From Tautonia sociabilis (GTDB lineage: Bacteria > Planctomycetota > Planctomycetia > Isosphaerales > Isosphaeraceae): a stretch of 64,000 nt of DNA. The notes beneath the pieces are model-generated. The model was not told where the DNA came from. It saw nothing but the letters and a program-made list of their open reading frames with translations, and made no database searches. Every line of letters begins with the position of its first letter. Position 1 is the first letter of the stretch. The translations under genes and the position numbers were made by a program. This document shows positions 56,052 through 64,000 of this stretch, one piece after another. The stretch lies in the NCBI RefSeq assembly GCF_003977685.1, contig NZ_RYZH01000038.1, positions 1 through 64,000 of the forward strand, read 5' to 3'.

Positions 56052-57065
56052 TCAGGAGATCGCCCCGTTCCCCGTGTAATTAACGAGGGTCTTGATATAA
56101 TTCGCCCGCTCGAACGCCTCGGGATCCGGTGCGTTGATCTGGCTGATGCTCCCCTTCATCTGGCCGACGGAGAGGTAGTCCCGCTCCTCCAGCCACGCCC
56201 GGGTGCCCTCAACCAGCACCTTCAGGTGTCCGATCCCCCTCCGGTACAGCGCGGAGGCGACCATCGTCGCGTCGGCTCCGGCGAGCAGCAGCTTCAGCAC
56301 GTCCTGCGGCTCGTGCACGCCGGTCGTCGCCGCGAGTGAGGCCCGCACCCGGCCGTAGAGGACGGCGATCCAGCGCATGGGCAACCGGACCTCGTCGCTG
56401 GTGCTCAGCACCAGCCTCGGGACGACCCGGAGCGTCTCCAGGTCGATGTCCGGCTGGTAGAATCGGTTGAACAGCACCAGGCCGCTCGCCCCGGCACCGG
56501 CCAGCCGGACGGCAAAGTTCGGCAGCGACGAGAAGTACGGCCCGATCTTCACCGCCACCGGGATCGACACCGACCGGCAGACCTCGGTCACCAGCTCCAG
56601 ATCCTGCGCCTCGACCGCGATCGCGTCGTCGTGCGAGTCGGTGACCACCCGGTAGACGTTCAGCTCCAGCGCGTCGGCGCCGGCGTCCTGGATCAGCTTC
56701 GCGTAGCGGATCCAGCCTCCGGTTGAGTTGCCGTTCAAGCTGCCGATGACCGGGATGCCGAGCGACCGCTTGGCCGATTCCACGAGGCGGAGGTACGCCT
56801 CGGGCCCGGTGTTGTCGTCGTTCATCTCGGGGAAGAACGAGAGCGCCTCGGGGAACTTCTCCGAGGTGAACTCGTAGAACTCGTGCACGGCGAGCTGGTC
56901 GTGCACGATCTGCTCCTCGAACAGCGAGGGCAGGACGATCGCCGAGGCGCCGGCGTCCTCCATCCGCTTCAGGTTCCCGAGATCGAAGCCCAGCGAGCAG
57001 GCCGAGACGACGATCGGGTGGGCCAGATCCAGCCCGAGGTATCGCGTGCTGAGATCGACACTCAT
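56052..57065 (-). CDS. Dihydroorotate-dehydrogenase-like flavoprotein
   Basis: Predicted 337-residue TIM-barrel protein of the dihydroorotate dehydrogenase-like group. Landmarks are SLNGNSTGGW, the ALELNVY strand, VAVKIGPYFSSLPNFA with the FMN-contacting Lys and GVHEPQDVLKLLLAGADA. Unlike true PyrD it sits between pyruvate:ferredoxin oxidoreductase and the hydrogenase genes, a pairing known from other bacteria, so a redox role with ferredoxin is likely rather than pyrimidine synthesis. Its ATG overlaps the stop of the oxidoreductase (ATGA). The substrate is unknown. Confidence 0.83.
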   Translation of the reverse strand: MSVDLSTRYLGLDLAHPIVVSACSLGFDLGNLKRMEDAGASAIVLPSLFEEQIVHDQLAVHEFYEFTSEKFPEALSFFPEMNDDNTGPEAYLRLVESAKRSLGIPVIGSLNGNSTGGWIRYAKLIQDAGADALELNVYRVVTDSHDDAIAVEAQDLELVTEVCRSVSIPVAVKIGPYFSSLPNFAVRLAGAGASGLVLFNRFYQPDIDLETLRVVPRLVLSTSDEVRLPMRWIAVLYGRVRASLAATTGVHEPQDVLKLLLAGADATMVASALYRRGIGHLKVLVEGTRAWLEERDYLSVGQMKGSISQINAPDPEAFERANYIKTLVNYTGNGAIS

Positions 57066-60000
57066 GACACCACCCCCACCACGCCCCGCTCGGGGACCGT
57101 GCGCTCGACCCCGGCCATCTGTTCGTAGAAATGCCAGCGTTCGTCGATGTCGCGCTGGGCCAGTCGCAGCAGGAAGTCGGCGCGCCTTGGGTCGGTACGG
57201 GAGAGCATCGCGTACCTCGCCTCCTTCATGGCGAACTCCTGGAACGGCAGGGTCGGCTTGCGGCTGTCGAGGTGGAAGGGGGTCTTCCCCTCGCCGGCGA
57301 GCCTCGGGTCGTGCCGGAAGAGCGGCCAGTAGCCGCTAGCGGTCGCGTCCTTCTGATGCGACATCGCCGTCGCCATCGGGATCCCGTGCGCGATGCAGTG
57401 GCTGTAGGCCAGAATCAGCGAGACGCCCGGGTACGACTCGGCCTCCCGGAACGCCTTGAGCGTTTGCAGCGGGTTGGCCCCGATCGCCACCTGGGCGACG
57501 TAGACGTTGCCGTAGTCGACGGCGATCATCCCCAGGTCCTTCTTCGCGACCCCCTTCCCCTGGGCCGCGAACTTCGCCACCGCTCCCCTCGGGGTCGCCT
57601 TCGACGCCTGGCCTCCCGTGTTCGAGTACACCTCCGTATCCAGCACGAGGATGTTCACGTCCCTTCCCGAGGTCAACACGTGGTCGAGGCCGCCGAAACC
57701 GATGTCGTAGGCCCAGCCGTCTCCTCCCACGATCCAGACACTGCGACGCACCAGCGCATCGGCCACGGCGACCAGCGAGGCCGCCTCGGCCCCCTCGACA
57801 CCCTCGAGCGCCCGCTTCAGGGCGGCCACCCGCTCTCGCTGCGCCCGGATGCCGTCCTCCTCGCGCTGATCGGCCTCGAGGATCGCCCGCACGAGGTCGT
57901 CGCCGACCTTCGCGGAGAACCCCCGCAGCAGGGTACGGGCGTACTCTTCTAGCTGGTCGACCGCCAGGCGGAAGCCGAGGCCGAACTCCGCGTTGTCCTC
58001 GAACAGGGAGTTCGACCAGGTCGGGCCGCGTCCCTCGGCGTTGGTGGCGTAAGGCGTGGTGGGCAGGTTGCCGCCGTAGATCGACGAGCAGCCGGTGGCG
58101 TTGGCGATCATCGCCCGGTCGCCGAAGAGTTGGCTCATCAGCCTCAGGTACGGCGTCTCGCCGCAGCCGGCACAGGCGCCGGAGAACTCGAAGAGCGGCT
58201 GGAGCAACTGCGAGCCCTTCACCGTCTCCGCCTTCACCGCCGATCGGTCGGCGAAGGGGAGCGCCTCGAAGACCTCCAGCCGGGCCCGCTCGACGCGGAG
58301 CACGTTCTCGGTCTTCGCCTCCATGTTGATTGCCTTGTGCTTCGCCACCTCCTTGCTCACGGCCGGGCAGATGTCCACGCAGACGCCGCATCCCGTGCAG
58401 TCATCGGGATAGACCTGGATGCTCAGGTGCTGCCCCGGGAATTCCTTCCCCTTCCACGGCCGGCTCGGGAACTCTCCGGCCTTGCCGTCGAGTCCCCGCA
58501 GCGCGGAGGGGTCGAACACCTTGGTGCGGATCGTCGCGTGGGGGCAAACATATGCGCACAGCCCGCACTGGATGCAAAGGTCCGGATCCCAGATCGGGAT
58601 CTCCTGGGCGATGCTCCGCTTCTCATACTTCGCCGTGCCGGTCGGGAAGGTGCCGTCGACCGGCAGGGCGCTGACCGGCAGCAAGTCCCCCTTGCCCGCC
58701 ATCATCAGGGCCGTCACTCTGGCCACGAAGTCGGGCACGTTTCCCGAGACGGTCGGCAAGCGGTGCCGGGATCCGGTCACCTCAGCCGGCACCGCGACCT
58801 CGTGCAGCGCGGCCAGGGCCGCGTCCACGGCGGCGAAGTTCCGCTCCAGCACCACATCGCCGCGACGGCCGTAGGTCTTCCGGATCGCGTCCTTGATGTG
58901 CGCGATCGCCTCCTCTTTCGGCAAAATCCCCGCCAGGGCGAAGAAGCACGTCTGCATCACCGTGTTGATCCGGGGGCCGAGCCCGGCCTCGGAGGCGACC
59001 CGGTAGGCATCAACAACGAAGAATTTCAGCCTCTTCTCGACGATCTCCCGCTGTAGCTCCGCCGGCAGCGTGTCCCAGACCTCCTCCGGGCCTCTCGAGG
59101 AGTTCAGCAGGAACGTGGCGCCGGGCTCGGCCGCCTCCAGCACGTCGATGCGCTCCAGGAACGCCTCCTGGTGGCAGGCCACGAAGTTCGCCCGGGTGAT
59201 CAGGTACGGCGAGTCGATCGGCCTCGGCCCGAACCGCAGGTGCGAGATGGTGATCGCCCCCGACTTCTTCGAGTCATAGACGAAGTACCCCTGGGCATAC
59301 AGCGGCGTTTGCTCGCCGATGATCTTCACCGAGTTCTTGTTCGCCCCCACGGTGCCGTCGCTGCCCAGGCCGTAGAAGATGGCCCGGGTCACGTCGTCCG
59401 GCTCGGTCGAGAGCGCCGGGTCGTGCTTCAGGCTCAGGTGGGTCACGTCGTCGACGATCCCCACGGTGAACCGCCGCTTCGGCGCCTCGGCCTTCAGTTC
59501 GTCGAAGACCGCCACCGCCATGCTCGGCGTGAACTCCTTCGACGACAGGCCGTACCGCCCTCCGAGCACCCGGGGCATCGCTCCGTCGCCCCCTCGGGCC
59601 TCGACCAGCGCCGTCACCACGTCCTGGTAGAGCGGCTCGCCGATCGCTCCCGGCTCCTTTGTCCGGTCGAGCACCGCGATCGACCGCACCGTCTCGGGCA
59701 GCGTTTCCGCGAACGCCTCCACCGAGAACGGCCGGAACAGGCGGACCTTCACCACGCCGACCTTCTCGCCTCGGCCGTTCAGATAGGAAACCGCCTGGGA
59801 AACCGTCCCCGCCGCCGACCCCATCACCACGACCACCCGGTCGGCGTCGGGCGCCCCCTCGTAGTCGAACAGACGATATCGGCGGCCCACTCGATCGGCG
59901 AAGCGGTCCATCGCCCGCTGCACGATCCCCGGCATCGCGTCGTAGAACGGATTGCTCGCCTCCCTCGCCTGGAAGAAGACGTCGGGGTTCTGGGCCGACC

Positions 60001-60649
60001 CCCGCAGAACCGGCCGGTCGGGAGACATCGCCCGCTCCCGGTGGGCGCGGACGAGGTCCTTGTCGATCAGCGCCCTGGCGTCGTCGGGCGTGAGCTGCTC
60101 GATCTTGTTCACCTCGTGCGACGTGCGGAAGCCGTCGAAGAAGTGCAGGACCGGCACGCGCCCTTCCAGCGTGGCCATCTGGGCGACCATCGCCAGGTCC
60201 TGGGCCTCCTGCACCGAGGAGGAGGCGAGCATCGCCCAGCCGGTCGACCGGCACGCCATCACGTCGCTATGGTCGCCGAAGATGGAGAGCGCGTGCGTCG
60301 CGACCGACCGCGCGGCGATGTGGAAGACCGTCGACGTCAGCTCTCCCGCGATCTTGAACAGATTCGGGATCATCAGCAGCAGGCCCTGAGACGCCGTGAA
60401 CGTCGTCGTCAGCGCTCCGGCCTGCAGGCTCCCGTGCACCGCCCCGGCGGCCCCCGCCTCGCTTTGCATCTCGATCACGTCGGGGACGACGCCGAAGATG
60501 TTCGGCCGGGACGCCGCCGACCAGGCGTCGGCCAGCTCCCCCATCGGCGACGCGGGAGTGATCGGGTAGATCGCGATCACCTCGCTCGTCAGGTGGGCGA
60601 CATGGGCCGCGGCCTCGTTGCCATCGATCGTCACCGATCGTCTGTCCAC
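57062..60649 (-). CDS. nifJ: Pyruvate:ferredoxin (flavodoxin) oxidoreductase
   Basis: Predicted 1195-residue single-chain enzyme, the normal length. In order: the pyruvate-binding domain (VIAIYPITPASPMGE), the transketolase-type domain, a two-[4Fe-4S] ferredoxin domain (CIQCGLCAYVCPHA and CTGCGVCVDICP) and the thiamine-diphosphate domain (GGDGWAYDIGFGGLDHVL), plus CAGCGET for the third cluster. It turns pyruvate and CoA into acetyl-CoA and CO2 and reduces ferredoxin or flavodoxin. The start is a GTG at 60649 (GGAGG six bases upstream), which opens VTIDGNEAAAHVAH as in homologues; the upstream frame is noise. It leads a probable operon with the hydrogenase. Confidence 0.96.
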   Translation of the reverse strand: MDRRSVTIDGNEAAAHVAHLTSEVIAIYPITPASPMGELADAWSAASRPNIFGVVPDVIEMQSEAGAAGAVHGSLQAGALTTTFTASQGLLLMIPNLFKIAGELTSTVFHIAARSVATHALSIFGDHSDVMACRSTGWAMLASSSVQEAQDLAMVAQMATLEGRVPVLHFFDGFRTSHEVNKIEQLTPDDARALIDKDLVRAHRERAMSPDRPVLRGSAQNPDVFFQAREASNPFYDAMPGIVQRAMDRFADRVGRRYRLFDYEGAPDADRVVVVMGSAAGTVSQAVSYLNGRGEKVGVVKVRLFRPFSVEAFAETLPETVRSIAVLDRTKEPGAIGEPLYQDVVTALVEARGGDGAMPRVLGGRYGLSSKEFTPSMAVAVFDELKAEAPKRRFTVGIVDDVTHLSLKHDPALSTEPDDVTRAIFYGLGSDGTVGANKNSVKIIGEQTPLYAQGYFVYDSKKSGAITISHLRFGPRPIDSPYLITRANFVACHQEAFLERIDVLEAAEPGATFLLNSSRGPEEVWDTLPAELQREIVEKRLKFFVVDAYRVASEAGLGPRINTVMQTCFFALAGILPKEEAIAHIKDAIRKTYGRRGDVVLERNFAAVDAALAALHEVAVPAEVTGSRHRLPTVSGNVPDFVARVTALMMAGKGDLLPVSALPVDGTFPTGTAKYEKRSIAQEIPIWDPDLCIQCGLCAYVCPHATIRTKVFDPSALRGLDGKAGEFPSRPWKGKEFPGQHLSIQVYPDDCTGCGVCVDICPAVSKEVAKHKAINMEAKTENVLRVERARLEVFEALPFADRSAVKAETVKGSQLLQPLFEFSGACAGCGETPYLRLMSQLFGDRAMIANATGCSSIYGGNLPTTPYATNAEGRGPTWSNSLFEDNAEFGLGFRLAVDQLEEYARTLLRGFSAKVGDDLVRAILEADQREEDGIRAQRERVAALKRALEGVEGAEAASLVAVADALVRRSVWIVGGDGWAYDIGFGGLDHVLTSGRDVNILVLDTEVYSNTGGQASKATPRGAVAKFAAQGKGVAKKDLGMIAVDYGNVYVAQVAIGANPLQTLKAFREAESYPGVSLILAYSHCIAHGIPMATAMSHQKDATASGYWPLFRHDPRLAGEGKTPFHLDSRKPTLPFQEFAMKEARYAMLSRTDPRRADFLLRLAQRDIDERWHFYEQMAGVERTVPERGVVGVVS

Positions 60650-60982
60650 CTCGGACCTCCCGCTCGGTTTCGGCCCGGGCCGGAGCCCGCACCGCCCTCG
60701 CCGATCGTCCGCCCTCCCGGCCGCCCGGAACGAGGGTCCCCCGCCCCTCGACCGATGCGATCGGGCACCAGGATATAAAAAAAAGCCCCGACCGAGCGAC
60801 GAACGCGCTCGACGGGGCTGTCTTAGCCGATCTCGACGTCGCCGCTCGCGAGCGACGCCCTCACTCTCGAAGTCTACCGGCTCGCCGAGGGGCGGGCAAG
60901 TGGCCCCTCGCCATTCGCCCGTTCTCCCAATCGCCCTCGCCGCGCGCACCGCCCCGAGCGACAGCCTCCCCTCCCCTCCCGA
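60650..60982. other. Intergenic region, hypE to nifJ
   Basis: The 333-base gap contains a strong terminator for the hyp transcript (60777-60819) and then, downstream of it on the minus strand, the leader of the nifJ operon. I did not find a clear FNR box (TTGAT-N4-ATCAA) or -35/-10 pair there. No gene was recognised. Confidence 0.55.
60777..60819 (-). terminator. Rho-independent terminator after hypE
   Basis: On the minus strand a perfect two-part stem (AGCCCCG with CGGGGCT, and CGAGCG with CGCTCG) surrounds a seven-base loop, and eight U residues follow at 60784-60777. It sits about 165 bases past the hypE stop. This is the clearest terminator in the window and separates the hyp genes from the nifJ-hox genes. 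Confidence 0.88.
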
Positions 60983-62008
60983 TCAGCAGATGCGGGGGAG
61001 CGGGTCCCCTTCGAGCAGGTCGACGATCCGGGTCCCGCCATAGGGCGTCTCGGCCAGGACCGCCCGAGCGGGCCCCTCGCGGAGGGTGCCGACGATCGCC
61101 GCCCCCTCGCCGCCGGGGATCGACCGGAGCCGATCGAGCAACCGATCGGCCGCTCCCGGAGCGACCACGGCCAGGAACTGCCCCTCGTTGGCCACATGCA
61201 GCGGATCCAGCCCGAGCAGCTCGCACGCCCCCCGCACGGGCTCCCGAACGGGGATCGCCGCCTCCTCCAGCACGACCGCCAGGCCGCGGTCCCTCGCCAG
61301 CTCGTTCAACGCCGACGCCACTCCTCCCCGGGTCGGGTCCCGAAGCCATCGGACGGCTCCCGGATCCTCCTCCAAAAGCGGGCGGACGAGCGGCCAGACC
61401 GGCCGGGAGTCCGACCTCAGGTCGGCCTCCAGGTCCACCTCTCCTCGGGCCAACAGGATCGTGATGCCGTGGTCGCCGATCGGCCCCGAGAGCAGAACGC
61501 GGTCCCCTTCCCGGACCCGATCCGGCCCGAGCGCGACCCCCTCGAGCACCCGGCCCAGGCCCGTCGTCGAGACATACAGCCCGTCCCCCTTCCCATGCTC
61601 GACCACCTTCGTATCGCCCCCCACCACGGGAACGCCCGCCCGCCCAGCGGCCTCTCCCAGCGCTCGAAGCTCGGCCTCGACCGTTTCGACCGCCGTCCCC
61701 TCCTCGATCACCAGGGCCGCCACCAGCGCCACCGGCCCGGCGCCGGCCATCGCCAGGTCGTTGACCGTGCCGTTGACCGCAAGCTCCCCGATCGACCCTC
61801 CCGGGAACCGCAAGGGGCGGACGACGAACGCATCGGTCGTCATCGCCAGCCGGCCGGGGCCGATGTCCAGTACCGCCGAGTCGGCCAGCGTCCCCTTCCA
61901 GGCATCACCCAGCAGCGGAACGATCGTCCCCTCCACCAGCCGGCGGCTGGCCTTGCCGCCGGCGCCGTCGGCCATCTCGATGATCGGGGATCGAGGAAGT
62001 CTCGACAC
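60983..62008 (-). CDS. hypE: Hydrogenase maturation protein HypE
   Basis: Predicted 341-residue HypE. The C-terminus ends PRIC, the invariant Cys that carries the carbamoyl group and becomes a thiocyanate. The glycine-rich ADGAGGKASRRLVEG opening and AVNGTVNDLAMAGAGP and GGDTKVVEHG motifs match the PurM-like ATP-binding fold. It makes the CN ligands of the [NiFe] centre with HypF. The GTG at 62008 has GGAG upstream. The gene is 37 bases after HypD. Confidence 0.95.
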   Translation of the reverse strand: MSRLPRSPIIEMADGAGGKASRRLVEGTIVPLLGDAWKGTLADSAVLDIGPGRLAMTTDAFVVRPLRFPGGSIGELAVNGTVNDLAMAGAGPVALVAALVIEEGTAVETVEAELRALGEAAGRAGVPVVGGDTKVVEHGKGDGLYVSTTGLGRVLEGVALGPDRVREGDRVLLSGPIGDHGITILLARGEVDLEADLRSDSRPVWPLVRPLLEEDPGAVRWLRDPTRGGVASALNELARDRGLAVVLEEAAIPVREPVRGACELLGLDPLHVANEGQFLAVVAPGAADRLLDRLRSIPGGEGAAIVGTLREGPARAVLAETPYGGTRIVDLLEGDPLPRIC

Positions 62009-62045
62009 GTTGATGGGCTCCGGACGCCGGGGCCGGCCGCTCAGG

Positions 62046-63141
<1,096 letters not shown>

Positions 63142-63155
<14 letters not shown>

Positions 63156-63429
63156 CGGGGTCCCCGCCTTCTCCCCCGCCCGGATCGGGTTCTGGGACGC
63201 CGTCCTCGCCGAGCATCGCCAGCAGCCGGAGCTGCTCCCTCGCCTCCTCCTCGCCGACCTTGCTCAAGGCGAAGCCGACGTGGACCAGGATCCAGTCGCC
63301 GGGGCCCACCCCCTCCTCCCGCAGGAGGTCCACGTTCACCCGGCGCCGGACCCCTCCGATCTCGGCCGTCGCCTCGCCAGGCTCATCCGGATCGAGGGAC
63401 ACGATCCTCCCGGGAATCGCCAGGCACAT
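63142..63429 (-). CDS. hypC: Hydrogenase maturation chaperone HypC
   Basis: Predicted 95-residue HypC. It begins MCLAIPGRIVSLD, where the Cys after the start Met is the functional iron ligand in the family. The VNVDLLREEGVGPGDWILVHVGFAL stretch is typical. The C-terminus has an extra Glu/Gly/Pro-rich piece. GGAG precedes the ATG at 63429. It is the first gene of hypCDE, divergent from the serine hydrolase gene at 63623, with a 193-base gap. Confidence 0.94.
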
Positions 63430-63622
63430 GCCGATCTCCTTTCGCTCCCAACGCCGCTTGCCTCGGCCCCCCACCCGCCATCCTAAGGCCCCCCGGCCGA
63501 TTGTCCAGGGGAGGGTCGGCCCGGAGGCCCCGTGACGACGGCCGGCCGATCTGGTACGCACGATGCGTCGCTGGTTTTCTCGACGCCGGCGCCGGCGTCC
63601 CCGAACCGATCCGGAGTCCCCG

Positions 63623-64000
63623 ATGCGAACCCTCCGATGGGCCGCGACCGCGGCCGTCCTCCTCGCGGCGATGGCCGCCGCTCCCCGGCCCTCCTCCCCG
63701 CCGTCCCCGGCCGACGATCCCCCCGGCCGCCCGCCCGCCTCCTCGCCGGAAGCGACCGTTCTTGCCATCCTTGAGGAACACGGCGACGGCGTCTCCGCCG
63801 GCATCTGGGTCGGCGGTCCTTCGGGGGTTCCCTGGTTCACCCTCGATCCCGACACTCCCTTCCCCACCGCCAGCGCGATCAAGACCGCCTACCTAGTCGC
63901 CCTCTTCTCCCGGTTCGCCGACGCCCTCGACTCCCCTCCCCCCGGCCTCGACGCCGCCCTCGCGGACGACCACCCGGCGATGGCCCCCTACACCGTCTCG
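63623..64000 (+). CDS. Serine hydrolase (class A beta-lactamase-like), partial
   Basis: The first 126 residues of a protein that runs past the window end. A signal peptide is present (TLRWAATAAVLLAAMAAAP) and then a Pro/Ser-rich linker. The SxxK catalytic motif of beta-lactamases and penicillin-recognising proteins is visible as S84-A-I-K87, in the context FPTASAIKTAYLVALF. It is likely a periplasmic serine hydrolase, perhaps a beta-lactamase or a peptidase. The ATG at 63623 has GGAG seven bases upstream; an earlier in-frame ATG at 63563 lacks one. The C-terminal SDN and KTG motifs lie outside the window. Confidence 0.7.
   Translation, partial: MRTLRWAATAAVLLAAMAAAPRPSSPPSPADDPPGRPPASSPEATVLAILEEHGDGVSAGIWVGGPSGVPWFTLDPDTPFPTASAIKTAYLVALFSRFADALDSPPPGLDAALADDHPAMAPYTVS

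Overview
The window is very GC-rich and reads as the chromosome of a planctomycete, most likely of the Isosphaeraceae type (Tautonia- or Singulisphaera-like; inferred from gene content, not a measured placement). The main clues are the planctomycete-typical exported families DUF1501, DUF1552 and DUF1592 (the last with haem c motifs), a DUF6807 protein, stand-alone FHA, vWA, STAS and receiver proteins, short ECF-type sigma factors and intergenic regions full of 5-7 bp tandem repeats. About 50 protein genes are supported. I saw no rRNA, tRNA, insertion sequence or CRISPR array.

Layout. 1-7272: vWA protein, FHA protein, an orphan DUF1501 protein and two glycosyltransferases (GT2, GT39), with a 33-base G run between the FHA and DUF1501 genes. 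7577-14289: DUF1592/DUF1552 exported pair, a DUF6807 protein and a secreted protein of unknown function. 14432-20076: a sigma factor divergent from a response regulator plus an acidic protein, then a membrane acyltransferase and a polytopic membrane protein with a C-terminal tyrosine-phosphatase-like domain. 20244-27255: MutS, STAS protein, SppA, a degenerate receiver and a DUF697 membrane protein. 27561-33914: acetyl-CoA synthetase, secreted alpha/beta hydrolase, HlyD-type adaptor and an FAH-family enzyme. 34172-43914: ketosynthase-ACP-acyltransferase cassette, aminotransferase, two LptF/LptG permeases, FabF and aspartate aminotransferase. 44075-50432: small membrane protein, RraA-like, epimerase-like and DapA-like enzymes, GmhB-type phosphatase and an unknown protein. 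50497-63429: anaerobic energy region. 63623-end: start of a serine hydrolase.

The most coherent system is the minus-strand block 63429-50497. HypC, HypD and HypE (maturation of the [NiFe] active site) come first, followed by a clear rho-independent terminator. Then come pyruvate:ferredoxin oxidoreductase, a dihydroorotate-dehydrogenase-like flavoprotein, the complete bidirectional hydrogenase HoxE-F-U-Y-H and its maturation protease, nearly all with overlapping or very short junctions. Together they would let the cell oxidise pyruvate and release or take up H2 against NAD(P)H or ferredoxin when oxygen or other acceptors are short. HypA, HypB and HypF are not in the window.

A second theme is envelope lipid and glycan chemistry: ketosynthase/ACP/LpxL-like acyltransferase, tandem LptF/G permeases, GmhB-like heptose phosphatase, GT2 and GT39 enzymes and an OafA-type acyltransferase, which fits an outer membrane with lipid A-like material. 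Promoter calls are by eye. Several intergenic regions carry a TAGAAT-like -10 element, and three minus-strand genes share a CTGGG...GTTSAAC element just upstream.
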